DNA of 64,000 nucleotides, taken from contig NZ_CP104694.1 in NCBI RefSeq assembly GCF_025398735.1, positions 5,111,465-5,175,464 on the forward strand, given 5' to 3'. Both the position numbers and the translations under genes were made by a program. The notes under the pieces are model-generated. The model had not been told where the DNA came from. It ran no database searches and saw only the letters and a list, made by a program, of their open reading frames with translations. The stretch's first letter is position 1, and every line of letters begins with the position of its first letter. Shown piece after piece: positions 9,489-18,512 of the stretch. Source of the stretch: Tahibacter amnicola (GTDB lineage: Bacteria; Pseudomonadota; Gammaproteobacteria; Xanthomonadales; Rhodanobacteraceae).

Positions 9489-10895
9489 ATGTCAAGAAAA
9501 GCGATCACGATCGTCGGGGCCGGGCTGGTCGGCTCCCTGCTGGCCACCCTGCTGGCCCAGCGCGGGTTTGCGGTCACCGTGCACGAGCGGCGGCCCGATC
9601 CGCGCAAGGCCGGTTTTGTCGGCGGCCGGTCGATCAACCTGGCGCTGGCCGAGCGCGGCTGGCACGGCCTGCGAGTCGCCGGACTGACCGAGGCGATGCG
9701 CCCCATCGCGGTGATGATGCGCGGCCGCATGGTGCATGACGTCCACGGCAACACTAATCTGCAACGCTACGGGCGCGACGACAGCGAGGTGATCTGGTCG
9801 GTCAACCGCGGCCAGTTGAACATGACCCTGCTGTCGGCCGCCGAGGCCGCTGGCGCAAAGATCCACTTCGACCAGCGACTCACAACGGTAGATTGGGACA
9901 ATTCCCGCGCCGTGTTCAGCGACGAGGCCGGCCTGTCGCACACGTCGACAGACTGGACCACGCTGATCGGCGCGGACGGCGCCGGCTCTGCGCTGCGCCA
10001 GGCCATGGCCGCACGCACCGACCTGGGCGAACGCTTCGAACCGCTGGGACACGCCTACAAGGAACTGGAGATCCCACCCCTGGCAGACCTGCCCGCCGCT
10101 ACGCTGCCCGAAGCACTGCGCCAGGCCCGGGCACGCGGCGATCGCTTCGCGATCGAGCCCAACGCCCTGCACATCTGGCCGCGGGGCGGCTACATGTGCA
10201 TTGCCCTGCCGAATGCCGAGGGCAGCTTCACCGTGACGCTGTTCCTGCCGACCGCCGGCAATCCGGGTTTCGACCAGCTCACCTCGCGCGACGCGGTACG
10301 CGCGTTTTTCGAGCGCGAATTCGCCGACGCGGTACCGCTGATGCCAGGCTATCTGGACGATTTCGCCAGCAATCCCACCGGGATGCTCGGAACGCTCTAC
10401 CTGGACCGCTGGCACCTGGACGGCCGTGCGGTGCTGCTGGGCGATGCCGCGCACGCGATCGTGCCGTTCCACGGCCAGGGCATGAATTGCGGCTTCGAAG
10501 ATGCCGTGGAACTGGCGGACCTGATCTCCGCCGATTTCTCCGATCCCGCCGCGGTGTTCGCGCAATTCCAGGCGCGTCGCAAGCCCAATGCCGACGCCAT
10601 CGCCGCGATGGCGCTGGACAACTACATCGAGATGCGCGACCGCGTCGACGATGCCGACTACCTGCTGATGCGTGCGCTGGAACGCGCGCTGGCCGCGCGG
10701 CATCCGGGACGCTTCGTCCCACGCTACTGGATGGTGACCTTCTCGCGCCTGCCCTATGCCGTGGCGCACGCCCGCGGCGACATCCAGGCGCAGCTGCTGC
10801 GCACACTCACCGCCGGCAGACACTCGCTGGACGAGATCGACCTGACCCAGGCAGATGCGGCCGTGGAACAGGCGCTCGCGCCGCTGCCGGCCTGA
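9489..10895 (+). CDS. kmo: Kynurenine 3-monooxygenase
   Basis: This is a FAD-dependent hydroxylase converting L-kynurenine to 3-hydroxykynurenine with NADPH and O2, in the kynurenine route of tryptophan breakdown or de novo NAD synthesis. The 468-residue length fits bacterial KMO. The N-terminus has the dinucleotide motif GAGLVGSLLATLLAQRG (about 9-25) with an acidic strand end (HERRPD). The typical KMO stretch GRSINLALAERG follows, and the second FAD motif GDAAHAIVPFHGQGMN... lies near residues 318-334. DUF3293 and the ccm operon follow 3 nt and ~480 nt downstream on the same strand. No other kynurenine-pathway gene is in the window. Cytoplasmic or peripherally membrane bound. Confidence 0.95.
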   Translation: MSRKAITIVGAGLVGSLLATLLAQRGFAVTVHERRPDPRKAGFVGGRSINLALAERGWHGLRVAGLTEAMRPIAVMMRGRMVHDVHGNTNLQRYGRDDSEVIWSVNRGQLNMTLLSAAEAAGAKIHFDQRLTTVDWDNSRAVFSDEAGLSHTSTDWTTLIGADGAGSALRQAMAARTDLGERFEPLGHAYKELEIPPLADLPAATLPEALRQARARGDRFAIEPNALHIWPRGGYMCIALPNAEGSFTVTLFLPTAGNPGFDQLTSRDAVRAFFEREFADAVPLMPGYLDDFASNPTGMLGTLYLDRWHLDGRAVLLGDAAHAIVPFHGQGMNCGFEDAVELADLISADFSDPAAVFAQFQARRKPNADAIAAMALDNYIEMRDRVDDADYLLMRALERALAARHPGRFVPRYWMVTFSRLPYAVAHARGDIQAQLLRTLTAGRHSLDEIDLTQADAAVEQALAPLPA

Positions 10896-10898
10896 GCG

Positions 10899-11324
10899 AT
10901 GATCGATCCGGTCCTGCTGGCGGCATACCGTGCCACAGACTACGACGTGCGCCTGCCAGGCGGGCAGCGATGCCGACTGAAAGTCGACCAGGCGCCGCCG
11001 GAACCCTTTCGGCGCTGGCTGGGCGATGCCGGCTTTGCCTTCATCACCGCGCACAACCCCGGGTCGGTGCCGCTACCGGCGATGCAGAACCGCCTGCACC
11101 AGCACGCGCTGCTGGCAGACCTGCGCCAGGCCGGCGCCCGCGTGCTCGCGGGCGTCGGGCGCCTGGCGACGATGGGCTGGCGGGAACCGTCACTGGTCGC
11201 CGCCGGCCTGACACTGGAACATATCGACGGGCTAGCCCGCCGCTACGGCCAGAACGCGGTCGTCACAGGTCACGCGGACCTGCCCCTCCAGCTGCGCCTC
11301 TACACGGATCCGACCGGTCCGTAG
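10899..11324 (+). CDS. DUF3293 domain protein
   Basis: This 141-residue cytoplasmic protein has no known biochemical role. It resembles DUF3293 proteins: a short N-terminal strand region followed by FAFITAHNPGSVPLP, a conserved asparagine-containing helix (MQNRLHQHALLADL), and a C-terminal segment with a conserved GR-G/GHA pattern. ATG starts 3 nt after the kmo stop, so the two are almost certainly co-transcribed. The ccmA start is 51 nt downstream. Family assignment rests on the FITAxNPGS signature and size only. Confidence 0.78.
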   Translation: MIDPVLLAAYRATDYDVRLPGGQRCRLKVDQAPPEPFRRWLGDAGFAFITAHNPGSVPLPAMQNRLHQHALLADLRQAGARVLAGVGRLATMGWREPSLVAAGLTLEHIDGLARRYGQNAVVTGHADLPLQLRLYTDPTGP

Positions 11325-11375
11325 GGCGATCACGCATGGCGCAACCGGCCCGCTCCGGGTAGGATTGCGCGCCCC

Positions 11376-12023
11376 ATGAGTCCCGCCGACACGACCGACA
11401 CCGCGCCCCTGCTGGAGGCCCGCGGCCTGACCTTCCTGCGCAACGACGAGCCGATCTTCGGTCCGTTGAACTTCGCCCTGCACGCGGGCGAGGTGGTGTT
11501 GATGGAGGGCGACAACGGCAGCGGCAAGACGACCCTGCTCAAGGTGCTTTCGGGCCTGCTGCCGCCCTCCGAGGGCGAGGTGCTGCTCAACGGCGCGCCG
11601 CTGACCCTGGCCAGGCTGTCGCACCAGGTCGCCCTGCTGGGTCATCTGCTGGGGCTCAAACTGGAATTGTCGCCTTTGCAGAATCTGCGGTTCGCGATGG
11701 GGATCGGCGGCCTGCGCGCCGGCATCTCCGCGCACCAGGCGCTGGCGAGCGTCAATCTGGAAGGCTACGAGGACGTCCCCGTCCGGCAGCTGTCCGCGGG
11801 CCAGCGCAAGCGCGTGGCACTGGCGCGGTTGCTGCTCGTGCCGGCGGCCCTGTGGCTGCTGGACGAGCCCTACGCCAATCTCGACCGGGACGGCATCGCC
11901 CTGGTCAACCGCCTGCTCGAGGTGCACGCCCACCGCGGCGGCGCCGCCCTGATCACCTCGCACGGCGCCTATGCCTATACCTCCGGCACGCCGCGCCGCC
12001 TTCCGCTGAAGGTGACCGCATGA
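11376..12023 (+). CDS. ccmA: Cytochrome c biogenesis haem exporter ATPase CcmA
   Basis: This is the ATP-binding subunit of the CcmABCDE machinery that releases holo-CcmE for haem delivery to apocytochromes c. It has 215 residues, the usual size. Walker A is GDNGSGKTTLL (about 47-57), the ABC signature is LSAGQRKRVALARLL (about 133-147), and Walker B is ALWLLDEPYANLD just after. It is the first gene of a complete ccmABCDEFGHI set. Its TGA overlaps the ccmB ATG by 4 bp (ATGA), indicating translational coupling. Confidence 0.95.
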   Translation: MSPADTTDTAPLLEARGLTFLRNDEPIFGPLNFALHAGEVVLMEGDNGSGKTTLLKVLSGLLPPSEGEVLLNGAPLTLARLSHQVALLGHLLGLKLELSPLQNLRFAMGIGGLRAGISAHQALASVNLEGYEDVPVRQLSAGQRKRVALARLLLVPAALWLLDEPYANLDRDGIALVNRLLEVHAHRGGAALITSHGAYAYTSGTPRRLPLKVTA

Positions 12024-12703
12024 GTTTCGGTTCAACCCAGGCGGCCTGCCGCGCGCTGATCGTGCGCGACCTCACCCTGGTCTGGCGTCGCCGCGGCGAT
12101 GCGCTCAACCCGGTACTTTTCGCCCTGATGGTGCTCGTGTTGTTCCCCTTCGCACTGGGCCCCGAGCCCCAGGTGCTGGGGCGAATTGCCGCAGGCACCA
12201 TCCTGGTCGCCGTGCTCCTGGCCGGCCTGCTGTCGATGGATGCCCTGTTCCGCAGTGACCTGGAAGACGGCTCGCTGGAGCAGCTGGTGATGTCGCCGCA
12301 CCCGCTCTCGCTGCTGCTGGCCTGCAAGATCGCGGTGCATTGGCTGACGACAGCCTTGCCACTGGTCCTTGCCAGCCCCCTCCTGGGCGAGCTGATGAAC
12401 CTGCCCGGCCCGGTGCGCCCGGTGCTGATAGCAGTACTGGCACTGTCCACGCCGCTCTTGAGCCTGATCGGTGCCGTGTGTGTCGCGCTGACGGTCGGCA
12501 TGCGGCGGTCTGGTATGCTCTTGGCTCTGTTGGTGTTGCCGTTGTATGTGCCGGTGTTGATTTTCGCCGCGGGTGCGTGCAACGCCGCTGCCAATGGCCT
12601 GCCGATCGCCGCGCCGATGCTGTGGCTCGGGGCCGGACTGGCGCTCAGCGTCGTGGTCGCGCCACTGGCCTGCGCATCGGCACTGAAGATTTCGCTGAGC
12701 TGA
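12020..12703 (+). CDS. ccmB: Haem exporter membrane protein CcmB
   Basis: This 227-residue integral inner-membrane partner of CcmA has six predicted hydrophobic helices. The N-terminal signature RRRGDALNPVLFALMVLVLFPFALGP and the internal FRSDLEDGSLEQLVMSPHPLSLLL segment are typical of CcmB. The start is the ATG inside the ATGA overlap with ccmA; the longer open frame upstream reads through ccmA. A gap of 140 nt with no gene follows before ccmC, the only sizeable gap in the ccm block. Confidence 0.94.
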   Translation: MSFGSTQAACRALIVRDLTLVWRRRGDALNPVLFALMVLVLFPFALGPEPQVLGRIAAGTILVAVLLAGLLSMDALFRSDLEDGSLEQLVMSPHPLSLLLACKIAVHWLTTALPLVLASPLLGELMNLPGPVRPVLIAVLALSTPLLSLIGAVCVALTVGMRRSGMLLALLVLPLYVPVLIFAAGACNAAANGLPIAAPMLWLGAGLALSVVVAPLACASALKISLS

Positions 12704-12843
12704 GGCGGCGGGAACCCGGCCTCGCCCGGCAGGTCCATCGGCCAGCAAAAGCACGACTCCGCCCGGATGGCAGCGGGTACATGGCCTCCGCAGGCCTGTA
12801 CCGGCACTTACCGGGGTTTTTCCGCCACTTTCGCGACGGACGC

Positions 12844-13602
12844 ATGAATCCCCTAGCGCTCTGGTTCCACAAAATGGGTTCGCCACCCACCTTCTACCGT
12901 CTGGCCGGGCGGTTCCTGCCCTGGCTGTGGGGCATCGCGCTCATCAGCGGCGCAGTCGGGCTGTACGGCGGGCTGGTTCTGGCCCCGTCGGATTACCAGC
13001 AGGGCGACGCCTTCCGCATCATCTTCATCCACGTGCCAACGGCCTGGATGAGCCTTTTCGTCTATGCCTTCATGGCAGTGAACGGATTTATCGCCCTGGT
13101 CTGGCGCATCAAGCTGTCGGAAACCCTGGCGATGGCGTCCGCCCCCATCGGCGCCGCGTTCACCGCGATCTGCCTGGCCACCGGATCGATCTGGGGCCGT
13201 CCGATGTGGGGCACCTGGTGGACCTGGGACGCCCGCCTGACCTCCGAGCTCGTCCTGCTCTTCCTGTACCTGGGCGTGATCGGCCTGTATCACGCGATCG
13301 AAGACCGCCGCCAGGCGGCGCGCGCCGCGGCGTTCCTCGCGCTGGTCGGCGTTGTCAATCTTCCCATCGTCCACTTTTCCGTGAACTGGTGGAATACCCT
13401 GCACCAGGGTTCCACGGTGAAGCTGTTCGGCCCGTCGCTGATCGATCCACGCATGCTGTGGCCCCTGCTGACGATGGCCGTGGCGACCAAGTTCTCGTTT
13501 GCCGCCAGCCTGCTGTCGCGGGCGCGGGTCGATCTGCTGGAACTGGAAGCCGGTAAGGACTGGGCACGCGAAGTCGCCCTTGCCGAGGAGCGCACACCGT
13601 GA
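12844..13602 (+). CDS. ccmC: Haem transfer protein CcmC
   Basis: This inner-membrane protein presents haem to CcmE. It has six predicted membrane helices, 252 residues from ATG 12844. The tryptophan-rich haem-handling motif (GTWWTWDARLTSELVL) lies near residues 122-137. It is flanked by periplasmic histidines in FIHVPTAW (about 61) and VHFSVNWWNTLHQ (about 177-189), which serve as haem ligands in the family. An in-frame ATG at 12781 would add 21 residues but lacks family-like sequence. The stop overlaps the ccmD GTG (GTGA). Confidence 0.95.
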   Translation: MNPLALWFHKMGSPPTFYRLAGRFLPWLWGIALISGAVGLYGGLVLAPSDYQQGDAFRIIFIHVPTAWMSLFVYAFMAVNGFIALVWRIKLSETLAMASAPIGAAFTAICLATGSIWGRPMWGTWWTWDARLTSELVLLFLYLGVIGLYHAIEDRRQAARAAAFLALVGVVNLPIVHFSVNWWNTLHQGSTVKLFGPSLIDPRMLWPLLTMAVATKFSFAASLLSRARVDLLELEAGKDWAREVALAEERTP

Positions 13603-13775
13603 GCGAATTTCTTGCCATGGGTGGTTACGGCGGCTATGTGTGGTCTGCCTACGCCATCTTCTTCGTGGTGCTGGCCGCCGATGCGCTGGCACCGCAGTTG
13701 CGCCGCAAACGCGTACTGCGCGACCTGCGCGGCCGCCTCAAACGTCAACAATCCCGCGGAGGCGAAAGCCAGTGA
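13599..13775 (+). CDS. ccmD: Small membrane protein CcmD
   Basis: This 58-residue single-span protein lies in the canonical ccmD position between ccmC and ccmE. It starts at GTG 13599, overlapping the ccmC stop by 4 bp, and its own TGA overlaps the ccmE GTG by 4 bp. It reads MSEFLAMGGYGGYVWSAYAI, a hydrophobic span, then a very basic tail (RRKRVLRDLRGRLKRQ). The GGYGxYVWxAY stretch is the family hallmark. CcmD is needed for release of holo-CcmE from CcmABC. Confidence 0.92.
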   Translation: MSEFLAMGGYGGYVWSAYAIFFVVLAADALAPQLRRKRVLRDLRGRLKRQQSRGGESQ

Positions 13776-14242
13776 CTCCGACGCGTCAACGCCGCCTGAT
13801 CATGGTCGGCCTGGTCCTGCTTGCGGTCGGCGTGGCCACCGCACTGGTGGTCACGGCCATGAGCCAGAACCTCACCTATCTGTACACGCCGGTGGAAGTG
13901 AAATCCGGCAAGGTGCCGGCGCAGGCGCGGTTCCGCCTGGGCGGCATGGTCAAGGCCGGCTCGATTGAGCGCGACCCCAATTCGCTGAAGGTCAATTTCC
14001 TCGTCACCGACGGCGATGCGGACATGCTGGTGGAATACAACAACATCCTGCCCGATCTCTTCCGCGAAAAGCAGTCGGTGATCGCCACCGGCCAGATGCA
14101 GGGTGACCGCTTCCTCGCCACCGAGGTGCTGGCCAAACACGACGAGAAATACGTGCCACGCGACGTGCAGGAGGCCATGGCCAAGGCACACAGCAAGCAC
14201 GACGTGCCCGCCCCGGACGCCGCCAAGCCCGCCAGCAACTGA
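13772..14242 (+). CDS. ccmE: Periplasmic haem chaperone CcmE
   Basis: This membrane-anchored haem chaperone binds haem covalently and hands it to CcmF/CcmH. It has 156 residues from GTG 13772, within a GTGA overlap with ccmD. An N-terminal anchor (RRLIMVGLVLLAVGVATALVVTAM) precedes the OB-fold (FRLGGMVKAGSIER...). The haem-binding histidine lies in LAKHDEKYVP near residue 126, followed by an Ala/Lys/Pro-rich tail. ccmF begins 58 nt downstream. Confidence 0.95.
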   Translation: MTPTRQRRLIMVGLVLLAVGVATALVVTAMSQNLTYLYTPVEVKSGKVPAQARFRLGGMVKAGSIERDPNSLKVNFLVTDGDADMLVEYNNILPDLFREKQSVIATGQMQGDRFLATEVLAKHDEKYVPRDVQEAMAKAHSKHDVPAPDAAKPASN

Positions 14243-14300
14243 ATCTGCCCGGGAACGCACCCAGTCCCGATGCCCTGCCCTTTCACCGCGAGCCGCGACC

Positions 14301-16286
14301 ATGCTGCCTGAACTCGGCCAATTCGCCCTGATCCTTGCCCTGCTGCTCGCCGCCGTGCAGGCCGTGCTGCCTTTGTGGGGCGCCGGGAGCAATCACGCGG
14401 CGCTGATCGCGACGGCGCGCCCGGCGGCCGCGGGCCAGGCCATCTTCGTCCTGACAGCCTTCGTCATCCTCACGGTGGCCTTCGTCACCCAGGATTTCTC
14501 CGTCGCCTATGTCGCGCAGAATTCCAATTCGCAGCTGCCCTGGTACTACCGTTTCTCCGCGGTGTGGGGTGCACACGAAGGCTCGCTGCTGCTGTGGATC
14601 CTCATCCTCAATGCCTGGACCGTCGCCGTCGCGGCGCTCAGCCACAAGCTGCCCGACCGCTTCATGGCACGTGTGATCGGCGTGCTGGGTTTCGTCAGCT
14701 TCGGTTTCCTGCTCTTCACCATCGCGACCTCGAACCCGTTCCTGCGCCACCTGCCGGCGCTGGCCGAAGGCAATGACCTCAATCCGCTGTTGCAGGATTT
14801 CGGACTGATCGTCCACCCGCCGATGCTCTATACCGGCTACGTCGGGTTCTCGGTCGCCTTTGCCTTCGCCATCGCCACCCTGCTGGAAGGTCGTCTCGAT
14901 GCGGCTGCTGTGCGCTGGGCCCGGCCGTGGACCAACGCTGCCTGGGGCTTTCTCACCCTCGGCATCGCCCTGGGCAGCTGGTGGGCTTACTACGAGCTTG
15001 GCTGGGGCGGCTGGTGGTTCTGGGATCCGGTCGAGAATGCCTCGTTCATGCCCTGGCTGGTCGGCACGGCGCTGATCCATTCGCAGGCTGTCACCGAAAA
15101 ACGTGGCTCCTTCCGCGCCTGGACGATGCTCCTGGCGATCCTGGCCTTCTCGCTCTCGCTGCTGGGTACCTTCCTGGTGCGATCGGGCGTATTGACGTCG
15201 GTGCATTCCTTCGCGAGCGATCCGGAGCGCGGCATGTTCATCCTGGCTTTCCTCGCGGTGGTCGTCGGCGGGTCGCTGCTGATCTTCGCCATTCGCGCAC
15301 CGGCCATCGCCGGCGGCGAGCCTTTCCGCGCGGCCAGCCGCGAGACGGCACTGCTGGTCAACAATCTGTTCCTCACCGTCGCCTGCGCCACGATCCTGCT
15401 GGCGACGCTGTTCCCGATCATCTGCGAGGCCTTCGGCATCCAGAAGATCTCGATCGGCACGCCGTACTACAGCTTCCTGTTCTCGCTGCTGATGGCTCCC
15501 ATCGTGCTGCTCCTGCCATTCGGGCCCTTTCTGCGCTGGCGCGAGTCGCGCCTGGGAGAAGTGCTGCGGTCTCTGGCGCCGGCCTTGGCGTGCGCGCTGA
15601 TCGGCGCGGGCCTGGCCTGGCTGGTGGCGCGCGACCTGCCGGCGAAAGCGCTGCTCGGTACTGCGGTATCGCTGTGGGTAGGCGTGGGTATCGCGCTGTA
15701 CACACTGCGCCGCTGGACCACCGTTCCCGCCGGCCGCCGCTACACGCCGGAAATGCTCGGCATGATCGTGGCGCACTTCGGCATCGCCGTGTTCCTCGCG
15801 GGCGTGCTGGTCACCGAGGCCACGGGGGTTGAAAAAGACCTGCGCTTCGCACCCAACCAGAGCGTCACCGTCAACGGGCTGGATTTCCGCTTCGAAGGCG
15901 TCGAGCGCGTGCAGGGCCCCAACTGGCGTGCCGATTCCGGCCGCGTCGTGGTCAGCCGCGACGGCAAGACGATCGCCACGCTGGAGCCGCAGAAGCGCCA
16001 GTACCCGCGCGGCCAGGTGCAGACCGAATCGGCGATCGATCCAGGCTTCACGCGCGATCTTTACGTCGCCCTGGGCGAGCCGCTGGGCACTGACGGCGCC
16101 TGGTCGCTGCGCGTGTACGTCAAGCCGTTCGTGCGCTGGATCTGGCTGGGTGCCCTGCTGATGATGCTGGGCGGATTCATCGCCGCCTGCGACCGACGCT
16201 TCCGCGTCCTGCCCGACAAGACGTCCGACGTGGCGACGCCCGAGCCGAAACCTGCGCCCGTCGTGGCCGCGGAGGCTGGCGCATGA
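14301..16286 (+). CDS. ccmF: Haem lyase subunit CcmF
   Basis: This large polytopic subunit of the CcmFH(I) holocytochrome c synthase has 661 residues from ATG 14301. The frame is open upstream into ccmE, but MLPELGQFALILALLLAAVQAVLP is the standard CcmF N-terminus. The haem-handling WWD motif reads GGWWFWDPVENASFMPWL near residues 235-252. Conserved histidine contexts include WGAHEGSLLLW (about 93), IVHPPMLYTGYVGF (about 171) and VHSFASDPERG (about 303). Its stop overlaps ccmG in an ATGA. Confidence 0.95.
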   Translation: MLPELGQFALILALLLAAVQAVLPLWGAGSNHAALIATARPAAAGQAIFVLTAFVILTVAFVTQDFSVAYVAQNSNSQLPWYYRFSAVWGAHEGSLLLWILILNAWTVAVAALSHKLPDRFMARVIGVLGFVSFGFLLFTIATSNPFLRHLPALAEGNDLNPLLQDFGLIVHPPMLYTGYVGFSVAFAFAIATLLEGRLDAAAVRWARPWTNAAWGFLTLGIALGSWWAYYELGWGGWWFWDPVENASFMPWLVGTALIHSQAVTEKRGSFRAWTMLLAILAFSLSLLGTFLVRSGVLTSVHSFASDPERGMFILAFLAVVVGGSLLIFAIRAPAIAGGEPFRAASRETALLVNNLFLTVACATILLATLFPIICEAFGIQKISIGTPYYSFLFSLLMAPIVLLLPFGPFLRWRESRLGEVLRSLAPALACALIGAGLAWLVARDLPAKALLGTAVSLWVGVGIALYTLRRWTTVPAGRRYTPEMLGMIVAHFGIAVFLAGVLVTEATGVEKDLRFAPNQSVTVNGLDFRFEGVERVQGPNWRADSGRVVVSRDGKTIATLEPQKRQYPRGQVQTESAIDPGFTRDLYVALGEPLGTDGAWSLRVYVKPFVRWIWLGALLMMLGGFIAACDRRFRVLPDKTSDVATPEPKPAPVVAAEAGA

Positions 16287-16828
16287 TGACGCGCGTGCTG
16301 CCGCTGGTCGGCTTCGTCCTGCTGGTGCTGCTGCTGGCCTTCGGTCTGTCCTGGAACCGGTCCCATGACCAGCGCGAAGTAGCCTCGCCCCTGATTGGGA
16401 AGACCGCCCCCACCTTCTCGCTGCCGGTGCTGAACACGCCGGACCAGCGCTTCGGTACGGCGGAGCTGGCGGGCCAGCCCTACCTCCTCAACGTGTTCGG
16501 CAGCTGGTGCCCGAGCTGCGTCGACGAACACCCGGTGCTCAATCGCTACGCGAAGCAGCTGGGCGTCAAGCTGGTGGGTTTCAACTGGAAGGACGCGCCG
16601 GGGGATGCCAACGCCTGGCTGGCGAAGTTCGGCAACCCGTACGAGGTGATCGTCGTGGACCAGGAAGGACGCACGGCCATCGATTTCGGCGTGTACGGCG
16701 CGCCCGAGACGTTTCTGGTCGACGCGCAGGGTGTGATTCGCCTCAAGCGCGTGGGCGCCATCACCCCGGACTACGTCGAGCGCACGCTCAAGCCGGCTAT
16801 CGCCGCCCTCAAGAGAACCACCCCATGA
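16283..16828 (+). CDS. ccmG: Thiol:disulfide interchange protein CcmG/DsbE
   Basis: This membrane-anchored periplasmic thioredoxin-like protein reduces apocytochrome c CxxCH cysteines before haem attachment. It has 181 residues. One N-terminal anchor (VLPLVGFVLLVLLLAFGLSW) is followed by a thioredoxin fold with the active site WCPSC (GSWCPSCVDEHP, about residues 74-80) and a cis-proline loop (YGAPETFLVD). The start lies in an ATGA overlap with ccmF and the stop in an ATGA overlap with ccmH. Confidence 0.95.
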   Translation: MMTRVLPLVGFVLLVLLLAFGLSWNRSHDQREVASPLIGKTAPTFSLPVLNTPDQRFGTAELAGQPYLLNVFGSWCPSCVDEHPVLNRYAKQLGVKLVGFNWKDAPGDANAWLAKFGNPYEVIVVDQEGRTAIDFGVYGAPETFLVDAQGVIRLKRVGAITPDYVERTLKPAIAALKRTTP

Positions 16829-17277
16829 CCCCCTTGCGCACCTTGCTTCGGCGCATCGTCATCGCTGTCGTGCTCTGCCTGCCCTCGCTCGCCGCCGCCC
16901 AGCCGCTGGAGTTCAAGGACGCCGCCGAGGAAAAGCGTTTCCAGGCGCTGACGCGCGAACTGCGCTGCCTGGTCTGCCAGAACCAGAGCCTGGCCGATTC
17001 GGATGCCGGCCTGGCCAACGACCTGCGTCGCGAGGTGTTCGAGCAGATGCGCTCGGGCAAGAACGACGAAGACATCAAGAAATACCTGGTGGCGCGCTAT
17101 TCGGAGTTCGTGCTGTACGACCCGCCGCTGTCGCGCTCGACCGTGCTGTTGTGGTTTGGACCCGCCGTCATGGTGGTGATCGGCGGCATCGTCGTCGCGC
17201 TGGCCGTCCGCCGGCGCAAGGCAGCTACCGCAACAGGCCCCGCCACGGCGGCGCCGGGTGAGGAGGAAGACTGGTGA
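16825..17277 (+). CDS. ccmH: Cytochrome c maturation protein CcmH
   Basis: This thiol-redox subunit of the haem lyase has 150 residues: a signal peptide (LRRIVIAVVLCLPSLAAAQ), the redox motif LRCLVCQNQSLADSDA (about residues 48-63), and a C-terminal membrane anchor followed by a basic stop-transfer. It is the short CcmH form; the TPR function is supplied by the separate ccmI gene, which overlaps its stop codon by 4 bp (GTGA). Confidence 0.94.
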   Translation: MTPLRTLLRRIVIAVVLCLPSLAAAQPLEFKDAAEEKRFQALTRELRCLVCQNQSLADSDAGLANDLRREVFEQMRSGKNDEDIKKYLVARYSEFVLYDPPLSRSTVLLWFGPAVMVVIGGIVVALAVRRRKAATATGPATAAPGEEEDW

Positions 17278-18512
17278 GTCCTGTGTTTTTCCTGGTGGCT
17301 GCGCTGATGGTGATCGTCGCGCTGGCCTTCGTGACCGTGCCGTTGCTCAGACGCGGCCATTCCAGTGCCGCCGCCACCGACGACGCTGCGAAAGTCCAGG
17401 CGCTGGACAGCGCCCGCGCGGCAGGCATCCTGACCGACGAGGAATACGCGTCAAAACGCGCCGCGCTGGCGCAGAACGCACCGGGGCCCGTGGCTGCCCG
17501 GTCACGCCTGGCGGTGGGCACTGCGGCGACGGTCGCCGTGCTCCTGCCGATGATCGCGATGGGCCTGTACGTCTGGCACGGGTCGCCGGATGCACTCGAT
17601 CCGGCCAATCTGCAGGCCAGAAAACCCGCGACGCCGGCCGATATGGACCAGGCCATCGCCGGCCTTGAAGCCAAGCTCAAGCAGAATCCCGAGGACGTGG
17701 AAGGCTGGCTGCTGCTGGGCCGCGCCTACAAATCCATGGAACGCTTTGGCCCGGCACGTGACGCACTCAAGCAGGCCTACGACCGTGCCGGCAACGATGT
17801 CGACGTGCAGGTCGACTACGCCGAAGCGCTGGCGCTGGCCAGTGACAGCCGTCGTATTGAAGGCCAATCGCGGCAGCTGCTGGAACGTGCCCTCGAAGCG
17901 CATCCGCAACACCAGCGCGCCATGTGGCTGCTGGGTATTGCCGACTACCAGCAGGGTCGCTACGCCGAGGCGGCGACACGCTGGGAAGCCCTCGCCACGC
18001 AGATCGATCCCTCAGCACCGGCGCACGAATCCATCCTCGCCCAGATCGCCGACGCGCGGCAGCGGGCGGGCATGCCCGCTGCTGCAGAATCGGCCGGCAC
18101 GCCTGCTGTCGTCGACGCAAAATCCCCCGCCGCGCCGGCGGCCGCAGATACCGGCGGCCCGCGCATCCAGGTGGAAGTTGACCTTGACCCCAAACTCAAG
18201 GACCAGGCAGTGGCCGGTTCCACGGTGTTCGTCTTCGCACGCGCCGCCAATGGGCCGCCAATGCCGTTGGCCGTCCAACGCCTGGCGCTGACCGACCTTC
18301 CGGCGAAAGTCACGCTCACCGAAAGCATGAGCATGATGCCCAGCATGAAGCTGTCCCAGTTTCCGCAGGTCGTCGTGGGCGCGCGCATTTCGCGCAGTGG
18401 CAATGCGATCCCGCAGGCCGGCGATCTGCAGACCCTGTCGGAACCGATCGCCGTTTCTGCGGGAAAACCGGTTCGGCTGCTGATCGACCAGGTCGTTGCG
18501 GAGAAGCGCTAG
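17274..18512 (+). CDS. ccmI: Cytochrome c maturation TPR protein CcmI
   Basis: This apocytochrome c chaperone of the haem lyase has 412 residues. Two membrane helices (about 3-22 and 83-105) flank a cytoplasmic loop rich in charged residues. They are followed by TPR-like helices (DVEGWLLLGRAYKSMERFGPA..., HQRAMWLLGIADYQQGRYAEA...) and a C-terminal beta-rich periplasmic domain. The start is GTG 17274 in the GTGA overlap with ccmH. It closes the nine-gene ccm cluster. Its last codons overlap the end of a convergent small gene by 4 bp. Confidence 0.92.
   Translation: MSPVFFLVAALMVIVALAFVTVPLLRRGHSSAAATDDAAKVQALDSARAAGILTDEEYASKRAALAQNAPGPVAARSRLAVGTAATVAVLLPMIAMGLYVWHGSPDALDPANLQARKPATPADMDQAIAGLEAKLKQNPEDVEGWLLLGRAYKSMERFGPARDALKQAYDRAGNDVDVQVDYAEALALASDSRRIEGQSRQLLERALEAHPQHQRAMWLLGIADYQQGRYAEAATRWEALATQIDPSAPAHESILAQIADARQRAGMPAAAESAGTPAVVDAKSPAAPAAADTGGPRIQVEVDLDPKLKDQAVAGSTVFVFARAANGPPMPLAVQRLALTDLPAKVTLTESMSMMPSMKLSQFPQVVVGARISRSGNAIPQAGDLQTLSEPIAVSAGKPVRLLIDQVVAEKR

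Noticed and set aside
9492-11054. 520-codon minus-strand frame opposite kmo
   Set aside because: Antisense shadow of a recognised enzyme gene; composition is His/Gln/Arg-rich without protein features.
14283-15776. 497-codon minus-strand frame opposite ccmF
   Set aside because: Antisense shadow; very rich in Gln/Arg/Glu with no fold-like pattern.
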